From Diphasiastrum complanatum (Eukaryota > Streptophyta > Lycopodiopsida > Lycopodiales > Lycopodiaceae), in contig CM055097.1 of NCBI GenBank assembly GCA_029204225.1, positions 50,628,195-50,692,194 on the forward strand: a stretch of DNA of 64,000 nt, given 5' to 3'. Positions 10,989 to 22,221 of the stretch are shown here, piece after piece (within the stretch, counting starts at the first letter, position 1; each line of letters starts with the position of its first letter). Made by a program: the position numbers and the translations under genes. The notes under the pieces are model-generated. The model was not told the DNA's origin. It made no database searches and saw nothing but the letters and a program-made list of their open reading frames with translations.

Positions 10989-13729
10989 AGCAAGGTAGAT
11001 TGTTTAAGCTTGATGCTGATATTATAGTGGAGAGTGTTAACTTGGCAATTTTGGAGATATCAAAGGTGGAACTATGGCACAAAATGTTGGGCCACCCCAA
11101 CTTCAAAGCCATGGAAACTATGTGTGCAAAGGAGCTTGCACTCGGCCTCCCCAAGCATTTGTCAAAGTGTGGGAAGATATGTGAAGCATGTAGCCTCTCA
11201 AAGGCTCACAAACTACCCTTCTCAAGATCTACATCAAGATCAGGCTCTCCTCTTGAACTCATCCATTCAGATGTTCATAGCTTCTAACATGAGTCTAATG
11301 GTGGTGCCAAGTATTATGTAATCTTCATTGATGACTATTCTAGATATTGTTGGATTTACCTCTTGTCTAGTAAATGTATGGTGTTTGATTCTTTTTTAAA
11401 GTTCAAGACTTTGGTAGAAAATCAACTTAGTACCAAAATTAAGATATTAAGAAGTGATAATGGAGGTGAATATATCTCCAATAAGTTGATTGACTTTTGT
11501 AGTTCTAATGGCATAAAGAGAGAGTTGTCATGTCCATACACCCCTCAACAAAATGGAGTGAATGAGAGGAGAAATAGATCTCTTTGTGAGTGTGCTAAGC
11601 TTTAAGACTAGATGCTTCTCTATCCAAACCATTTTGGGGTGAGACAATAACTTGTGCTAATTATTTTTGTAATAGATTGCCTGACCAAGCCATTGGAGGA
11701 ATCACACCATTTGAAGCTCTATTTGGAGAGAAGCCCAATATCAAGGATCTCAAAGTTTTTGGATCCACTTGCTATGTACACCAATCTTGGATACAAGGAA
11801 GAAGGATGATGAAACCTCCATCAAAGGCATCTTTGTGGGATATGGTGAGAATAGCAAAGGATATAGAGTCTTCAATCCCATCACTAGCAAGGTGATAGTG
11901 AGTAGGGATGTTATTTTTTATGAAGGACATGCTTGTGATTTGGATGATAATGCTACTAATCATCTTGATGCCAAGGATCATTCTAGGATGGAGGAGGAGC
12001 TTCCAAGTGAAGAAGAACTTGAGAATCCACCTCAAGATGCAAGAACTCCAAGAAGTCCAAGAATATCTACAAGGGCAAGGATCGAGCCATTGAGGCTCAC
12101 CTATGATGGTCAAGGTGATTAAAGGGAAGGCTCATCATCTTTCACATCTTACACCTTTCTTACTTCAATGTTAGATGAGCCAACATGCTATGAAGATGCT
12201 TGTAAATCTAAGAGTTGAATGGATGCTATGCAAGTACAGTACGATACTCTCATTGATAATCAAACTTGGGATCTTGTGAATCTTCCTCAAGGGAAGAAAC
12301 CACTTGATTGCAAGTGGTTGTTTAGATTGAAGTATAATAAAGATGGATCAATAAGTAGGCATAGATCTAGGCTTGTAGCCAAAGTTTTTTTACAAACCAA
12401 AGGCATTGATTATGATGAGACTTTTGCTCCTATGGCTAAGCTTGTTACTATCAAGTTGATCATTAGTCTTGCTACAGCCTTCAATTGGAAGCTATTCCAA
12501 CTTGATTTCACAAATGCATTCCTCAATGGTTATTTGGAGGAAGAGATCTACATGAGGCAACTCGAGGGCATCATCAAGGCAAAGCTTGAAGGAAAGGTGT
12601 GTTTCTTGAAGAAGAGCCTTTTTGGGCTCAAGCAAGCACCTAGAGCATGGTACTCTAGGCTAAACTCTTTTCTTGTTTCCATCAATTTTGTAATGAGTGC
12701 CTATGATCCATCATTGTACATAAGATTTCATGATGGCATGATCATTATTCTTGTTTTGTATGTAGATGACATTATCTTGAGTGGTAATGATCTAGATGGA
12801 ATAAGAGATGTAAAAATTGCTTTAGCAAAAGAGTTTAAGATGGTAGATCTCGGCCTATTAAGCTTCATTCTTAGAATAGAGGTTATTAGAGGATGTGATT
12901 CTAGCTTCATTTGTCAATCTAAATATGCTACATCCATCATAGATAGATTTGGAATGAATAATTGCAAAGGCATTGAGACACCAATGGAGCAACATGTAAA
13001 GGCATCTATTGGTTGTGATGAAGCATCCTTTGGGGACATCACATTATATAGAAGGCTTATTGGCTCCTTGATCTATTTAACTATAACTAGACCTGATCTT
13101 AGTTATAGTGTTGGAAAGTTAAGCCAATTCATGCAAAGTCCTCTAGTTTCACATTGGAAGATGGCCAAAAGAGTTCTTAGATACATTTCATCTACTAAGA
13201 ATTTTGGCATTTTGTATAGAGGGACTAATCTTGGCTTAAGAGCCTATAGTGACTCAAATTTTGCAGGTGACAAAGTGGATAGAAAATCAACAAGTGCTTT
13301 TGCCACCTTTCTATGTGATGGAGTAGTACCATGGCTTTCCAAAAAGCAAGATACCATCTCCTTATCTTCCACAGAATCCGAGTACAAGGCCTTGACATCA
13401 ACATGCAAGGAGGTCTTGTGGCTCAAAAGGCTATTGGTGGAGCTTCATGTCATGGAGGATGAGATCCCAATTATCTATTGTGACAACCAATCAGCCCAAT
13501 CACTTGCAATACATTCCATGCAAGGAGCAAACACATCGAGATTGCTCATCATTTTGTGAGGGAGAAAGTGCAAGCCAAAGAGATCAAGCTCCAACATGTG
13601 CCATCATTGAGTTGCTTGGTTAATTTTTTTACTAAATCTTTACGTAAAGATTCATTTGTCAAGCTTAGATCTTCAATTGGAGTGATTGATAAAAGTATTG
13701 TTGTTTCCAAGGCTAGATCTGAGGAGGAA
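10989..13729 (+). pseudogene. Copia C pol (GAG-pre-integrase to RNase H), gag and protease missing
   Basis: Homology to element E begins abruptly at 10989 and runs collinearly to the 3' LTR. Order: GAG-pre-integrase domain (LWHKMLGHPN), integrase with IDDYSR and RSDNGGEY, the linker QDARTPRSPR, RT (YVDDIILSGND near 12757), RNase H (AYSDSNFAGD, STESEYKAL, CDNQSAQSLA). Defects relative to E: a stop where TCA became TAA (11285), frameshifts near 11597, 11784 and 13511, a stop at 12121 and a TGA for Trp at 12217. The longest intact piece is 12219-13559 (446 codons, RT plus RNase H). The left end is a deletion or fusion into unrelated DNA. Confidence 0.85.
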
Positions 13730-13834
13730 TGTGAAAAATTGCCTACATTGGCAAATCTAGCCATGTAGAATATTGTACATATTGTCAATATTTTTTCGTT
13801 AGTAGTCACTTGTATGGCCAAAGTGCCACATGGC
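13730..13834 (+). repeat. 3' LTR fragment of Copia C, interrupted by Gypsy D
   Basis: The LTR starts TGTGAAAAATTGCC exactly like E and is about 95% similar to E until 13834. There it is replaced by the start of a Gypsy LTR. Gypsy D therefore inserted into this LTR; the rest of the C LTR is not seen downstream in this orientation. Confidence 0.8.
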
Positions 13835-14345
13835 TGTTATGTCCATGACCAGTACATAGGATACAGTATAGTCCTATTCTTGGATACACGGTACTCCAGT
13901 GAAACAAGCTGTTAGTTATGCCACGTCATACGAAAGTAAGTAATATCCTTGTGAGGCCTAGAACACACTAAGTGGAGTTTAGACAAGGTAATGAGACAAT
14001 GTACGCATGTGTAGAGTTATCAATAGCAATTCTATGAATAGTTGGTCCATGCATAGGACTCTATTCTAGGTGAATCTATGTATAGGGAATATAGGGCTAT
14101 GCATGGCTATGTGCCCAGGATGCATTAGGCTCTATATAAGAGGACCAAACTCGTCCTACTCATCATCATGGTTCTTGATTCATTGCCAGGCTCTTAGTCT
14201 ACATTCATGCTTCTTGTTCCTTGGCCTGGGGGTGAGGCTTCTAGAGTTTGATTGGATGCTTCTACTTGGTTGGGTGGTTTCTCCACAGTGTGTTATCCTT
14301 TTGTGTTTAGGATTTGTAAGTAGGATCTAAGGAGCTTCCCTTATA
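13835..14345 (+). repeat. 5' LTR of Gypsy D
   Basis: The 511-bp LTR starts TGTTATGTCCATGACC and ends CCCTTATA. Two other copies share both edges: 25859-26374 (minus) and 29600-30115 (plus). The right edge lies directly before the primer-binding site. The terminal TA instead of CA is consistent across the three copies, so the family seems to have a non-canonical 3' terminus. Confidence 0.8.
14133..14139 (+). promoter_or_regulatory. TATA box of the Gypsy D LTR
   Basis: TATATAA in the context GGCTCTATATAAGAGG lies mid-LTR, where the element promoter should be. The minus-strand LTR copy keeps it (CTCTTATATAGAGCC, near 26070), whereas the 29600 copy has decayed to TATATATTG. Confidence 0.6.
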
Positions 14346-14346
14346 G

Positions 14347-14358
14347 TGGTATCAGAGC
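14347..14358 (+). other. Primer-binding site of Gypsy D (initiator Met tRNA)
   Basis: TGGTATCAGAGC is complementary to the 3' end of plant initiator tRNA-Met, the usual primer for reverse transcription. It follows the LTR after one base. Confidence 0.8.
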
Positions 14359-16117
14359 AAGACTTACAAGCTTGGAGAGTTGGTGGTTTTCATTGGAGCT
14401 TGGTGGTATTCAGCTAGTATTCTCATCCAAGGAGAGGAGCAAGGTTGCAAGTTCCCAAATTCAATTTGGATGTTCCGTATCTCTCTCAAATTCATTTGGG
14501 TTTATGGTGAATTGTGCTAGGAAATCAAGTTTGGTGTCTTTTTTGGAGTTTTAGCATGTGTAGCTCAAAACTAGTGAAGGATCTGAAATTTCCTGCAAGT
14601 TAATTCACTTTGAAATAGTTGAAATTCAGTTTGCATGTTGGATCTTTCCATGTATTTGGATTCTAGGCTCTTTTGTGGCCAAATTTGGCTTGTTTTCCAT
14701 GATTGTGGCAAAAAATGGAGGGTAGAACTCAAAATCTAGCATGATCAGATCAATTGATTGGTTGTAACTCTGTATTTTGGATTGCATGTGGATTTGGAAA
14801 ACGTTCTTGCCATTAATTTCCAATTGTGCATGGTGAAAAAACCTAGAAAGGGCTCAAATTCATAATTTTTGCTTGTTTTTTCATGAAATTGGATGATAGG
14901 AGGTTGTTAAACATCAATTAAAGCTGAGAAAAGATGAATCATAGTCTTTTAAACCTGTCCTAGAAGTTAGAGCCAAGAATTCCAGCAATTGGGTTTGTAG
15001 GAAGTCAAAAAGTATAAAAAATTGACCAATTTTGGTGAATTTTGGGGATGGATTTCTCTAAATTCATAAGAGGATCATTCTGAATTTTTTCCAGCATGAT
15101 TTGTATTTCTTTTTACCTTCCCAGCAAGCTATCAGACTTGTAAATTGATGGGTAGAGGCTTATGCTTCAATTCCATCAAGTTTGTAGCAATTTTGACTTC
15201 TAGAAACCAAGAAATCATGGTTCTCAGCCCATAATGCTTCATGGGATATGTATGAAGTCTTCATGGAACTATTTTAGACCATTTAAGACTGTTTGGATCA
15301 TCAATTTTAGGCCTGGTTGAGTGTTTGCATGTTTTTGGACGGATTGGTCTAGAAAAAGTGCGCCCTCCTATAGCTTAATTGGCTATTCTGAACTCGCACA
15401 TGTGAGTCCTAGGTGACAGGCTAAGGTGAAGTGTCTTGTTCACTGGTCTCCCTCTATACTGAGTTTTACAGCACCCAATTTGGTGTCCTGTAGCCAAAGA
15501 TATGAGCATCTGAAGTTTTGCAATTTTGTGAGCAAAATTGGCAAAATTTCCAATTGTTCTGATTGCATGCATGACAATTTTCTATTTTGATGTACTGTGC
15601 TTGCATGAAATGTCTGCATTTGGTTTCTCTGAGTGATTCTAACATGCATGAGTTGGTTAGATCTGTTTTAAGTGGTCATACACATGTACGTTGACAGGTA
15701 GATACAAAACTGGATTTTATAGCTGACAATTTTTGTAGCACTGAATTTTTACGTAAAATTCCATAAAGTAAAAAATCAGTTTAATGTCGCATGTCTTGCA
15801 TGCTTGATGGACATTATTGAAGTAAAATTAAGAATCGAACAATGAATTAAATTTTCGATTTCGATTGCTTAATAACTGATTGTGATTTTTTTATGAATTT
15901 TTAGAAAACGTAAAATTTAATTTTTTAAAAAAAAAAGTGCGAAAACTCGAAATTTTTAGTTTTTTTTCAGTTTCTTGTAATATCTATGAAATCGACTAAA
16001 AATAGTGATTTGACCATACTGGAGTCAATTTCAGTCTGTTTTTTGGTCAACAGTACTTCACTATGAGTTAATCAAATATTAACTAAATTTAGTAATTTCT
16101 AGGATAGATATATCGAG
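14359..16117 (+). other. Gypsy D leader, non-coding
   Basis: About 1.75 kb between primer-binding site and gag without a real frame. It shares a block at 15350-15520 with Gypsy B (4218-4400). A CACATGTG near 15397 sits in the same place as the CACGTG of B at 4261. No gene is seen. Confidence 0.6.
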
Positions 16118-17284
16118 ATGGCCGAAGAAACTTCAAATCAGACTGCAAATCCAGGTGCACCATCTTATATGGTGATTTGTCAACATTTGAGTACGACACT
16201 AAATGACATGAATAATCGTAATCAGATGAGAGATCAATAAATGGAGGTTCTTTTGAATCAAGTCAAATTGATGTCTTCACCCAATGTCAATTTTCAACCG
16301 GAGATTTATTCGGGCAAGAAGAAGAGAAGAAACCTGAGGTCGTCGAGGACTGGCTGGCCAAGTGGAGTAGTTACTTCAATCTGCACCGTGTTCCTGATTA
16401 GAAGAAAATTGAAAGTGTCGTGCTGTTCTTACATGACAAAGCGTCATCGTGGTGGCGAGATTTATCGGTGAAGGCAACTACTTGGGATGCGTTTGTGGAA
16501 GTTTTCAAGAAAGCTTTCGTAGTTGCTGATGACGTGGACTACTACCTAAAGTTTGTGAACTGCAAGATGGGTACAAAGAGTTTAGACTCTTATATCCAGG
16601 AATTCATGGACCTCTGGAATAGGGTTCCATCATTCGATGCAAAGTTGACATTATGGCAGTTTGTCTTAGGTTTGCCAGCCGACTATCAGAACGAATGCAG
16701 ATGAAATGTGCTTCAAAGCCTCGAGGATGCGTTTCGGATTGCAAAAGCATATGATTCCATAGTGGTGGCATCCAGGTAGCAATTTGCGCAAATTTCAACC
16801 ACTTTGAAAACCAAGAAGGGTAAGAAGCACGGTCCAGACCAAGCAAAATATTTTGACGAATTAGATCAAGCAGCATCGGAACCCAGGATGCCAAAAAAAA
16901 AGAGAAATGTCCCGAGAAAAGGCTAAAAGAAAAAACTTATGTTTTGTCTGTAAGAAGTCTGGACATATGATGAAATTTTGTCCAGAAAGGAAAAAAAGGT
17001 TTGCTCACATGATAGAAATCCCAAGAGACAATGGTAAGACTTTGGAAATTAACAGGATGGATTGTGAGTGTGAATGTTCTTTTAGTACTACTTTTTTCTT
17101 GCCTAATGAACTTTTTCGTCTAATTGGCACAATTAAAGATCAAGAAGTGAGTATTTTATTGGACAGTGATTCAACTCATAATTTTATTAATTCTTGTCTT
17201 GTGCAGAAACTCAGCTTGGAAAATGAAGCCATCAATCATAGATATAAAGTTTATCTAGCTTTGGGAGCAGAGTTGGAGACTTGA
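16118..17284 (+). pseudogene. Gypsy D gag and protease, broken
   Basis: I start at the ATG of MAEETSNQTANPG. A Retrotrans_gag-type core follows (FLHDKASSWWRDL, VEVFKKAFV, YIQEFMDLW, FVLGLPADYQNE), then a zinc knuckle CFVCKKSGHMMKFC at 16937-16980, and an aspartic protease-like motif ILLDSDSTHNFI near 17155. Retroviral-type proteases normally read DSG or DTG, so the catalytic loop appears damaged (DSD). There are in-frame stops near 16220, 16400, 16702, 16778 and 16925 and at least one frameshift, so no intact product is possible. Confidence 0.75.
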
Positions 17285-17382
17285 AACATAAAAGTCTCGA
17301 AGCTCCCAATTTTGGTGCAAGGACACACAGAATTAGTTAATTTTCATGTTTTAGAAGGTTTTTCAATTTATGCTATTCAGTT

Positions 17383-19170
17383 GTGGATGTTCCTGAAATG
17401 AATCTAGATGGTTGTGAATTCTCAACAATTCTGAATTCAGTAGATTTAGATCATGAACAAGTAGTGAAAGAACAGATCATAAATGAATTTAGGGATGTTT
17501 TTCCATCGGAATTACCTCGTGGTTTACCACCGTCTAGGTCAGTAGACCACATGATTGAGCTAATTCCAGGAAGTCAACCTGTCTCTAGACAACCTTATAG
17601 GTTCTATCAGAAAGAGGAGACAGAGATTTCAAATCAAATAGAAAACTATCTGAGGATGGGACATATACAGCCTAGTAAATCACCATGGGGAGCTCCTGTT
17701 CTTCTTAAAGCGAAGAAAGATGGAGGTTTCAGGATGTGTGTGGATTACAAGGGGCTTAATAAAGTGACTATAAAGAATAAATATCCATTACCCAGGATGG
17801 ATGACCTTGTAGATCGCTTGAGTGGAGCACGGTATTTCACCAAGATAGATTTCAGGACAGGGTACCATCAAATAAGAATTAAATCAGAAGATGTCCAAAA
17901 GACAGAATTTTGTTCTAGATTTGGTCATTATGAATTTCTAGTGTTGCCATTTGGATTAACGAATGCTCCAGCATCGTTCCAAAAAATGATGAATGATTTA
18001 TTTTGTCCATATTTGGGAAAGTTTGTGGTAGTATTCTTAGACGATATTCTCGTTTACAGTAAATTCTTGATGGAACATGTAGAACACTTCAAAATCGTCT
18101 TGATGAAGCTCCGTCAGGAGTTACTCTATGCTAAAGAGTCCTAGAGTAAATTCTTTAAGCAAGAGTTGCTTTATCTCGATCATAAGATTACAGTAAATGG
18201 GATCAAGGTTGATGAGGATAAAATCAAGATTGTGATTGAGTGGCCAATTTCGGAAACTGTGAGGTAGGTAAAGTCTTTTTAAGTTTTACACTTTTCTTCA
18301 AGAGATTTATTGAGGATTATGCTAAGTTAGCAGCACCGCTTAATAATCTGACAAAAGGAATTGTTAATAAAAAGAAAAAGAGGAATCAACCTAGTTCGCC
18401 TGTTGTTTGGAACGAGGAATTGAATCACTGTTTTGATAAACTTAAAACAATGATTGTTTTAACTCCCATGTTACAAATTGCAAATCCAGATTTACCTTAC
18501 GTTGTGAGAACAGATGCAAGTGATGTTGCAGTTGGAGCAATTCTATTACAAATGGATAGGCCACTAGCGTTTGAAAGCAAAAAATTCACTGGTCCTCAGT
18601 TGCATTACACTGCGCAGGAAAAGGAATTGTTTGATGTAATCCATACACTTAAAACCTAGAGACACTACTTGTATAGTAGTAAGTTTTGTAGTGTATACGG
18701 ATCACCAGCGTGTTAAGTATTTTTGTAATCAACATGATCTTCGGGGGAGAAAAGCTCGATGGGCTAAATTGATGCAAGAATTCGATCATGAAATCCGTTA
18801 CATAAGAGACAGCTCTAATCAAGTTGCAAATGCTCTTAGTCGGATCGGTGAATTGAACGAGTTGTCATTCACCCAGATTTTTACAAATTTATATATTTTG
18901 CTGAGAGAAAAATGTGAATCAGATTCCCATTTTGGTCACATTTGGAACATTGTTCAGACCGGAAGAAATGTGGATAGTGTTGAGTCAGAAACACAGGGGA
19001 CTCAACTAACTAAGAAAGATAAGAAGACTGTGAAACAGTTCACCATTTTTTGATCATCCTGAATCAGATGGCCAGACAGAAAAGACTAATCAAACTATGG
19101 AAGATATTTTGGGGACATATGTTTCTCACAGGCAATCTCATTGGGAAGATTATCTCCCACTGGTTGAGTT
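17383..19170 (+). pseudogene. Gypsy D RT, RNase H and partial integrase, broken
   Basis: The frame 17383-18144 carries a Ty3/Gypsy [49 protein letters not shown] and the catalytic FLDDILVYS. RNase H follows at 18240-18850 (RTDASDVAVGAILLQ, YTDHQRVKYF). The integrase is truncated: its N-terminal zinc-binding region is followed almost directly (19045) by FFDHPESDGQTEKTNQT of the far C-terminal core. The catalytic DDE centre is therefore deleted. The stretch stops at 19170, where Copia E begins. Stops at 18142, 18264 and 18657 break the frame. Confidence 0.85.
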
Positions 19171-19861
19171 TGTGAAAAATTGCCTACATTGGCAAATCTA
19201 GCCATGTAGAATATTGTACATTTTGTCAATATTGTTTGTTGGTTACTTGAATGGCCAAAGTGCCACTTGTACATACACACCTAAAGTAGGTTACCACGAG
19301 TCAAGAGGAGTGTTTGTGTCTATTTGGTAGTGATTCCTACTTTGTAGGATCTAGACCATGATTTATGATGAGAATTGTACCTACCATGCACCTACCAAGC
19401 ATGACTCTTGGATCTAGACTAGGGTTTTCACATTAGGGCAAGAAAGTGGAGTCTACTTCCTTATTACATGCTGGATTTTCACCTAACTTTGCAAAGGAAG
19501 TGTGTTTTACTATGTATTTCCATTCTCCATAGTGAGAAGATAGAAACTTTTTGGAGCCTCAAGGAGAAACTTGAGTTTCCTCTCATTGTATGGTGATTAC
19601 TCTATTTTTCCAATGAAAACCAGCTTTGCCACTTTGTAAACACTGTCTACAGGCCGTACTACAGCCTTATTTTCACACGTGTGGAGTTGGATTAGACTAT
19701 TTGATCAATGCTTTGATTGTCTCTACTTGTTTCCTATCAAGCTGCTAAACTAGATCTTGTTTTCTGATGACTAGTTTTTGATAGATTGTTTAACAAGCAT
19801 ACAATCACCTTGTGGATCATTCAAAGATCCATTTATGGTCCTTAGTACTGTATTTTTCACA
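19171..19861 (+). repeat. 5' LTR of Copia E
   Basis: A 691-bp LTR from TGTGAAAAATTGCC to TTTTTCACA, directly followed by the primer-binding site. It holds the block GGCCGTACTACAGCC and the CACACGTGTGG palindrome (CACGTG at 19676-19681) shared with other LTRs in the window. Confidence 0.9.
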
Positions 19862-19874
19862 TGGTATCAGAGCC
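19862..19874 (+). other. Primer-binding site of Copia E
   Basis: TGGTATCAGAGCC directly after the LTR, complementary to initiator tRNA-Met. Leader 19875-20492 follows and is non-coding, with a second CACACGTGTGGG at about 20024. Confidence 0.85.
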
Positions 19875-20492
19875 AAGTACAAGGCCATTGATCTGTGTCT
19901 GAATCTAATCCAGTTTTAGTAGGTTTTGGTGCAAAAAGCTAGTATTAGAAGGGCGAGCTGGTATCCAGGTTTTGGTGAGGGGATTTGATCCCAAACTTTT
20001 TCAGGATCAAAATCCGTACTGTTCACACGTGTGGGCATCTCTGAACCAGCATTTAATAACCCATATTCATTGGATCATAGAAAATTCATATGGTGTCAGT
20101 TTGATGTAATTTTTGGTGCAAATCCTAGGATAAGCTACCAAGATCACTTGCCATTGATTAGTTTTGAATTTGTTTCATGAAAACTAATTAATCTAGGCTG
20201 ATTTCAGACCTTCTTAAAGTGGAAACCAGGTCTTGAAAGTACATCAAAGTGAATGAGAGAGATAGAGTCAGTTTTTGTCCAAGAATAGCCAAGATTGGCA
20301 AGATTTGCTTGAGTGTAGTTTTCATCTCATCTTATCTTCATTCCAGCTTGTGAGGGAGTGATAGAACTGTGATTACAAATCCATCTGTTGGATTAGAAGT
20401 CAACATTTGAGTGAAACACTGCAAGTTTGAAACCTTTGTGAGTTTCAGGTCCAAACAAATCTATATCTTGTGTGTAGAATCTTGCTAGTAAG

Positions 20493-21400
20493 ATGGGATC
20501 AGTGAGAGCCTACCTTCTAGAAGCTAGTGAGAGGTTAAATTCTACCAATTATGCTATTTGGAAAGTGAGGATGGAGTCACTAATGGTGCTCTAGGATCTT
20601 TATGAGTTTCTAATAGATGATGAAGATGAACCTCTAGGTGCACAGGAATTAGTGAGATACAAGAAGAGGTCTAGGCTTGCACTTCACTGTATTAAGATGA
20701 ATGTAAGCAATGATCTTTTAAAGGAAGTATCATCATGTAAGAGTGCTAAAGAGGCTTGGGAATCTTTAAAATCTATCTATGAGTCTAGTAACACTTCGAG
20801 GGTTCTCATGCTTAGGAACCAGATTCTACAAAGCATGAAGAGGAGTGATGAGAATGCACAAGATTATGTGCTAAGAGTCAAGTCTCTTAATAGGGAGTTA
20901 GCTTCCATTGGAGAGAAGATTCAAGATAGTGAGCTTGTTCAGATTGTCCTAAATGGTCTAGGGAGTGGCTTTACAAATTTGGTCCAAAGCTTTGCAATCC
21001 AAGACACTTTGCCTACTATAGAAAAGCTACACAGTGTATTAGTAGCTGAAGAGTGTAGGATTTTGCATACCAATGCAAGAATGAATGCTATTTCTCTGCA
21101 GGTTGGTGATGAGAAAGCTAATTTCTCATCTAAAAAACAAGAAGAAGACCAATGGCAAGAAGAAGCACTTCAAGGAGACCAAGGAGGAGGATGAGGCTTC
21201 AAGCTCAAAGGGCAAGATCAAAGACAAGTCCAAGTACAAATGTTTTTTCTGTGGAAAGAAAGGACATTTTGCATCAGAATGTCTCAAGAAGAAGAAGGCA
21301 CAAGAGAGCAAACAAAGCAACATTGCACATCAGGAGGAAGAGGAGGATGAAGAGTCATCCTTGATGGTTTCCAACAAACCACCATCATCCAAGAGCAACA
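20493..21400 (+). pseudogene. Copia E gag, broken by a stop and a frameshift
   Basis: The gag starts at the ATG of MGSVRAYLLEAS and is very similar to that of element A. A stop lies at 20594-20596 (TAG, where A has CAA), so the long downstream frame only begins at 20652. One extra base near 21130 shifts the frame before the zinc knuckle CFFCGKKGHFASEC (21240-21281). Gag would be needed for particles, so this copy would depend on another copy for movement. Confidence 0.85.
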
Positions 21401-22190
21401 CCTGATTCTTGGTGGATTGATAGTGGGGCAAGTTCCCACATGACATATCAAAAGGACATATTCTCCACCTTACTTTCTTACAATGACTTACATAGATCAA
21501 TCTATACTGCAAGTAGTCAAGAATGTAAGATAAGTGGAATAGGAACAATTCCCTTGTATGTGGGATCATCCAAAAGGATGAATCTAGATAATGTTCTTTA
21601 TGTTCCTAAGTTAACCAAGAATTTGCTTAGTGTTAGCCAGTTAATGGATAATGGCCTAGATGTACAATTTAAGCATGGAGTTTGTTCCATCCTTAGAAAT
21701 GATGAATGTATAGCCAAAGGCTTTAAGCAAGGTAGATTGTTTAAGCTTGATGCTAATATTGCAGTGGAGAGTGTTAACTTGGCAAAGGTGGAGCTATCAA
21801 AGGTGGAACTGTGGCACAAAAGGTTGGGCCACCCCAACTACAAAGCCATGGAATCTATGACTACAAAGGAGCTTGCAATTGGACTCCCCAAGCATTTGTC
21901 AAAGTGTGGGAAGAGATGTGAAGCATGCAGCCTCTCAAAGGCTCACAAGCTACCCTTCTCAAGATTTACATCAAGATCAAACTCTCCTCTTGAACTCATC
22001 CATTCGGATGTTCATAGTTTGTCACATGAGTCTAATGGTGGTGCCAAGTACTATGTAATCTTCATTGATGACTATTCTAGATTTTGTTGGATGTACCTCT
22101 TGTCTAGCAAATCAATGGTGTTTGATTCTTTTGTAAAGTTCAAGACTTTGGTAGAAATCAACTTAGTACCAAGATTAAGGTATTAAGGAG
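21401..22190 (+). pseudogene. Copia E protease and integrase N-terminus
   Basis: The protease motif WWIDSGASSHM starts at about 21411, just after a frameshift near 21402. The frame 21440-22186 continues through the GAG-pre-integrase zinc domain (ELWHKRLGHPNY, CEACSLSKAHKLPF) into the integrase core (IHSDVHSL, YVIFIDDYSRFCW). A one-base loss near 22158 (GTAGAAATC against GTAGAAAATC in C) ends the frame. Confidence 0.85.
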
Positions 22191-22221
22191 TGATAATGGA
22201 GGTGAATATGTCTCCAATAAG

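Noticed and set aside
14341-14358. tRNA gene at TGGTATCAGAGC sites
   Set aside because: Only the complement of the tRNA 3' end is present; no cloverleaf surrounds it. They are primer-binding sites.
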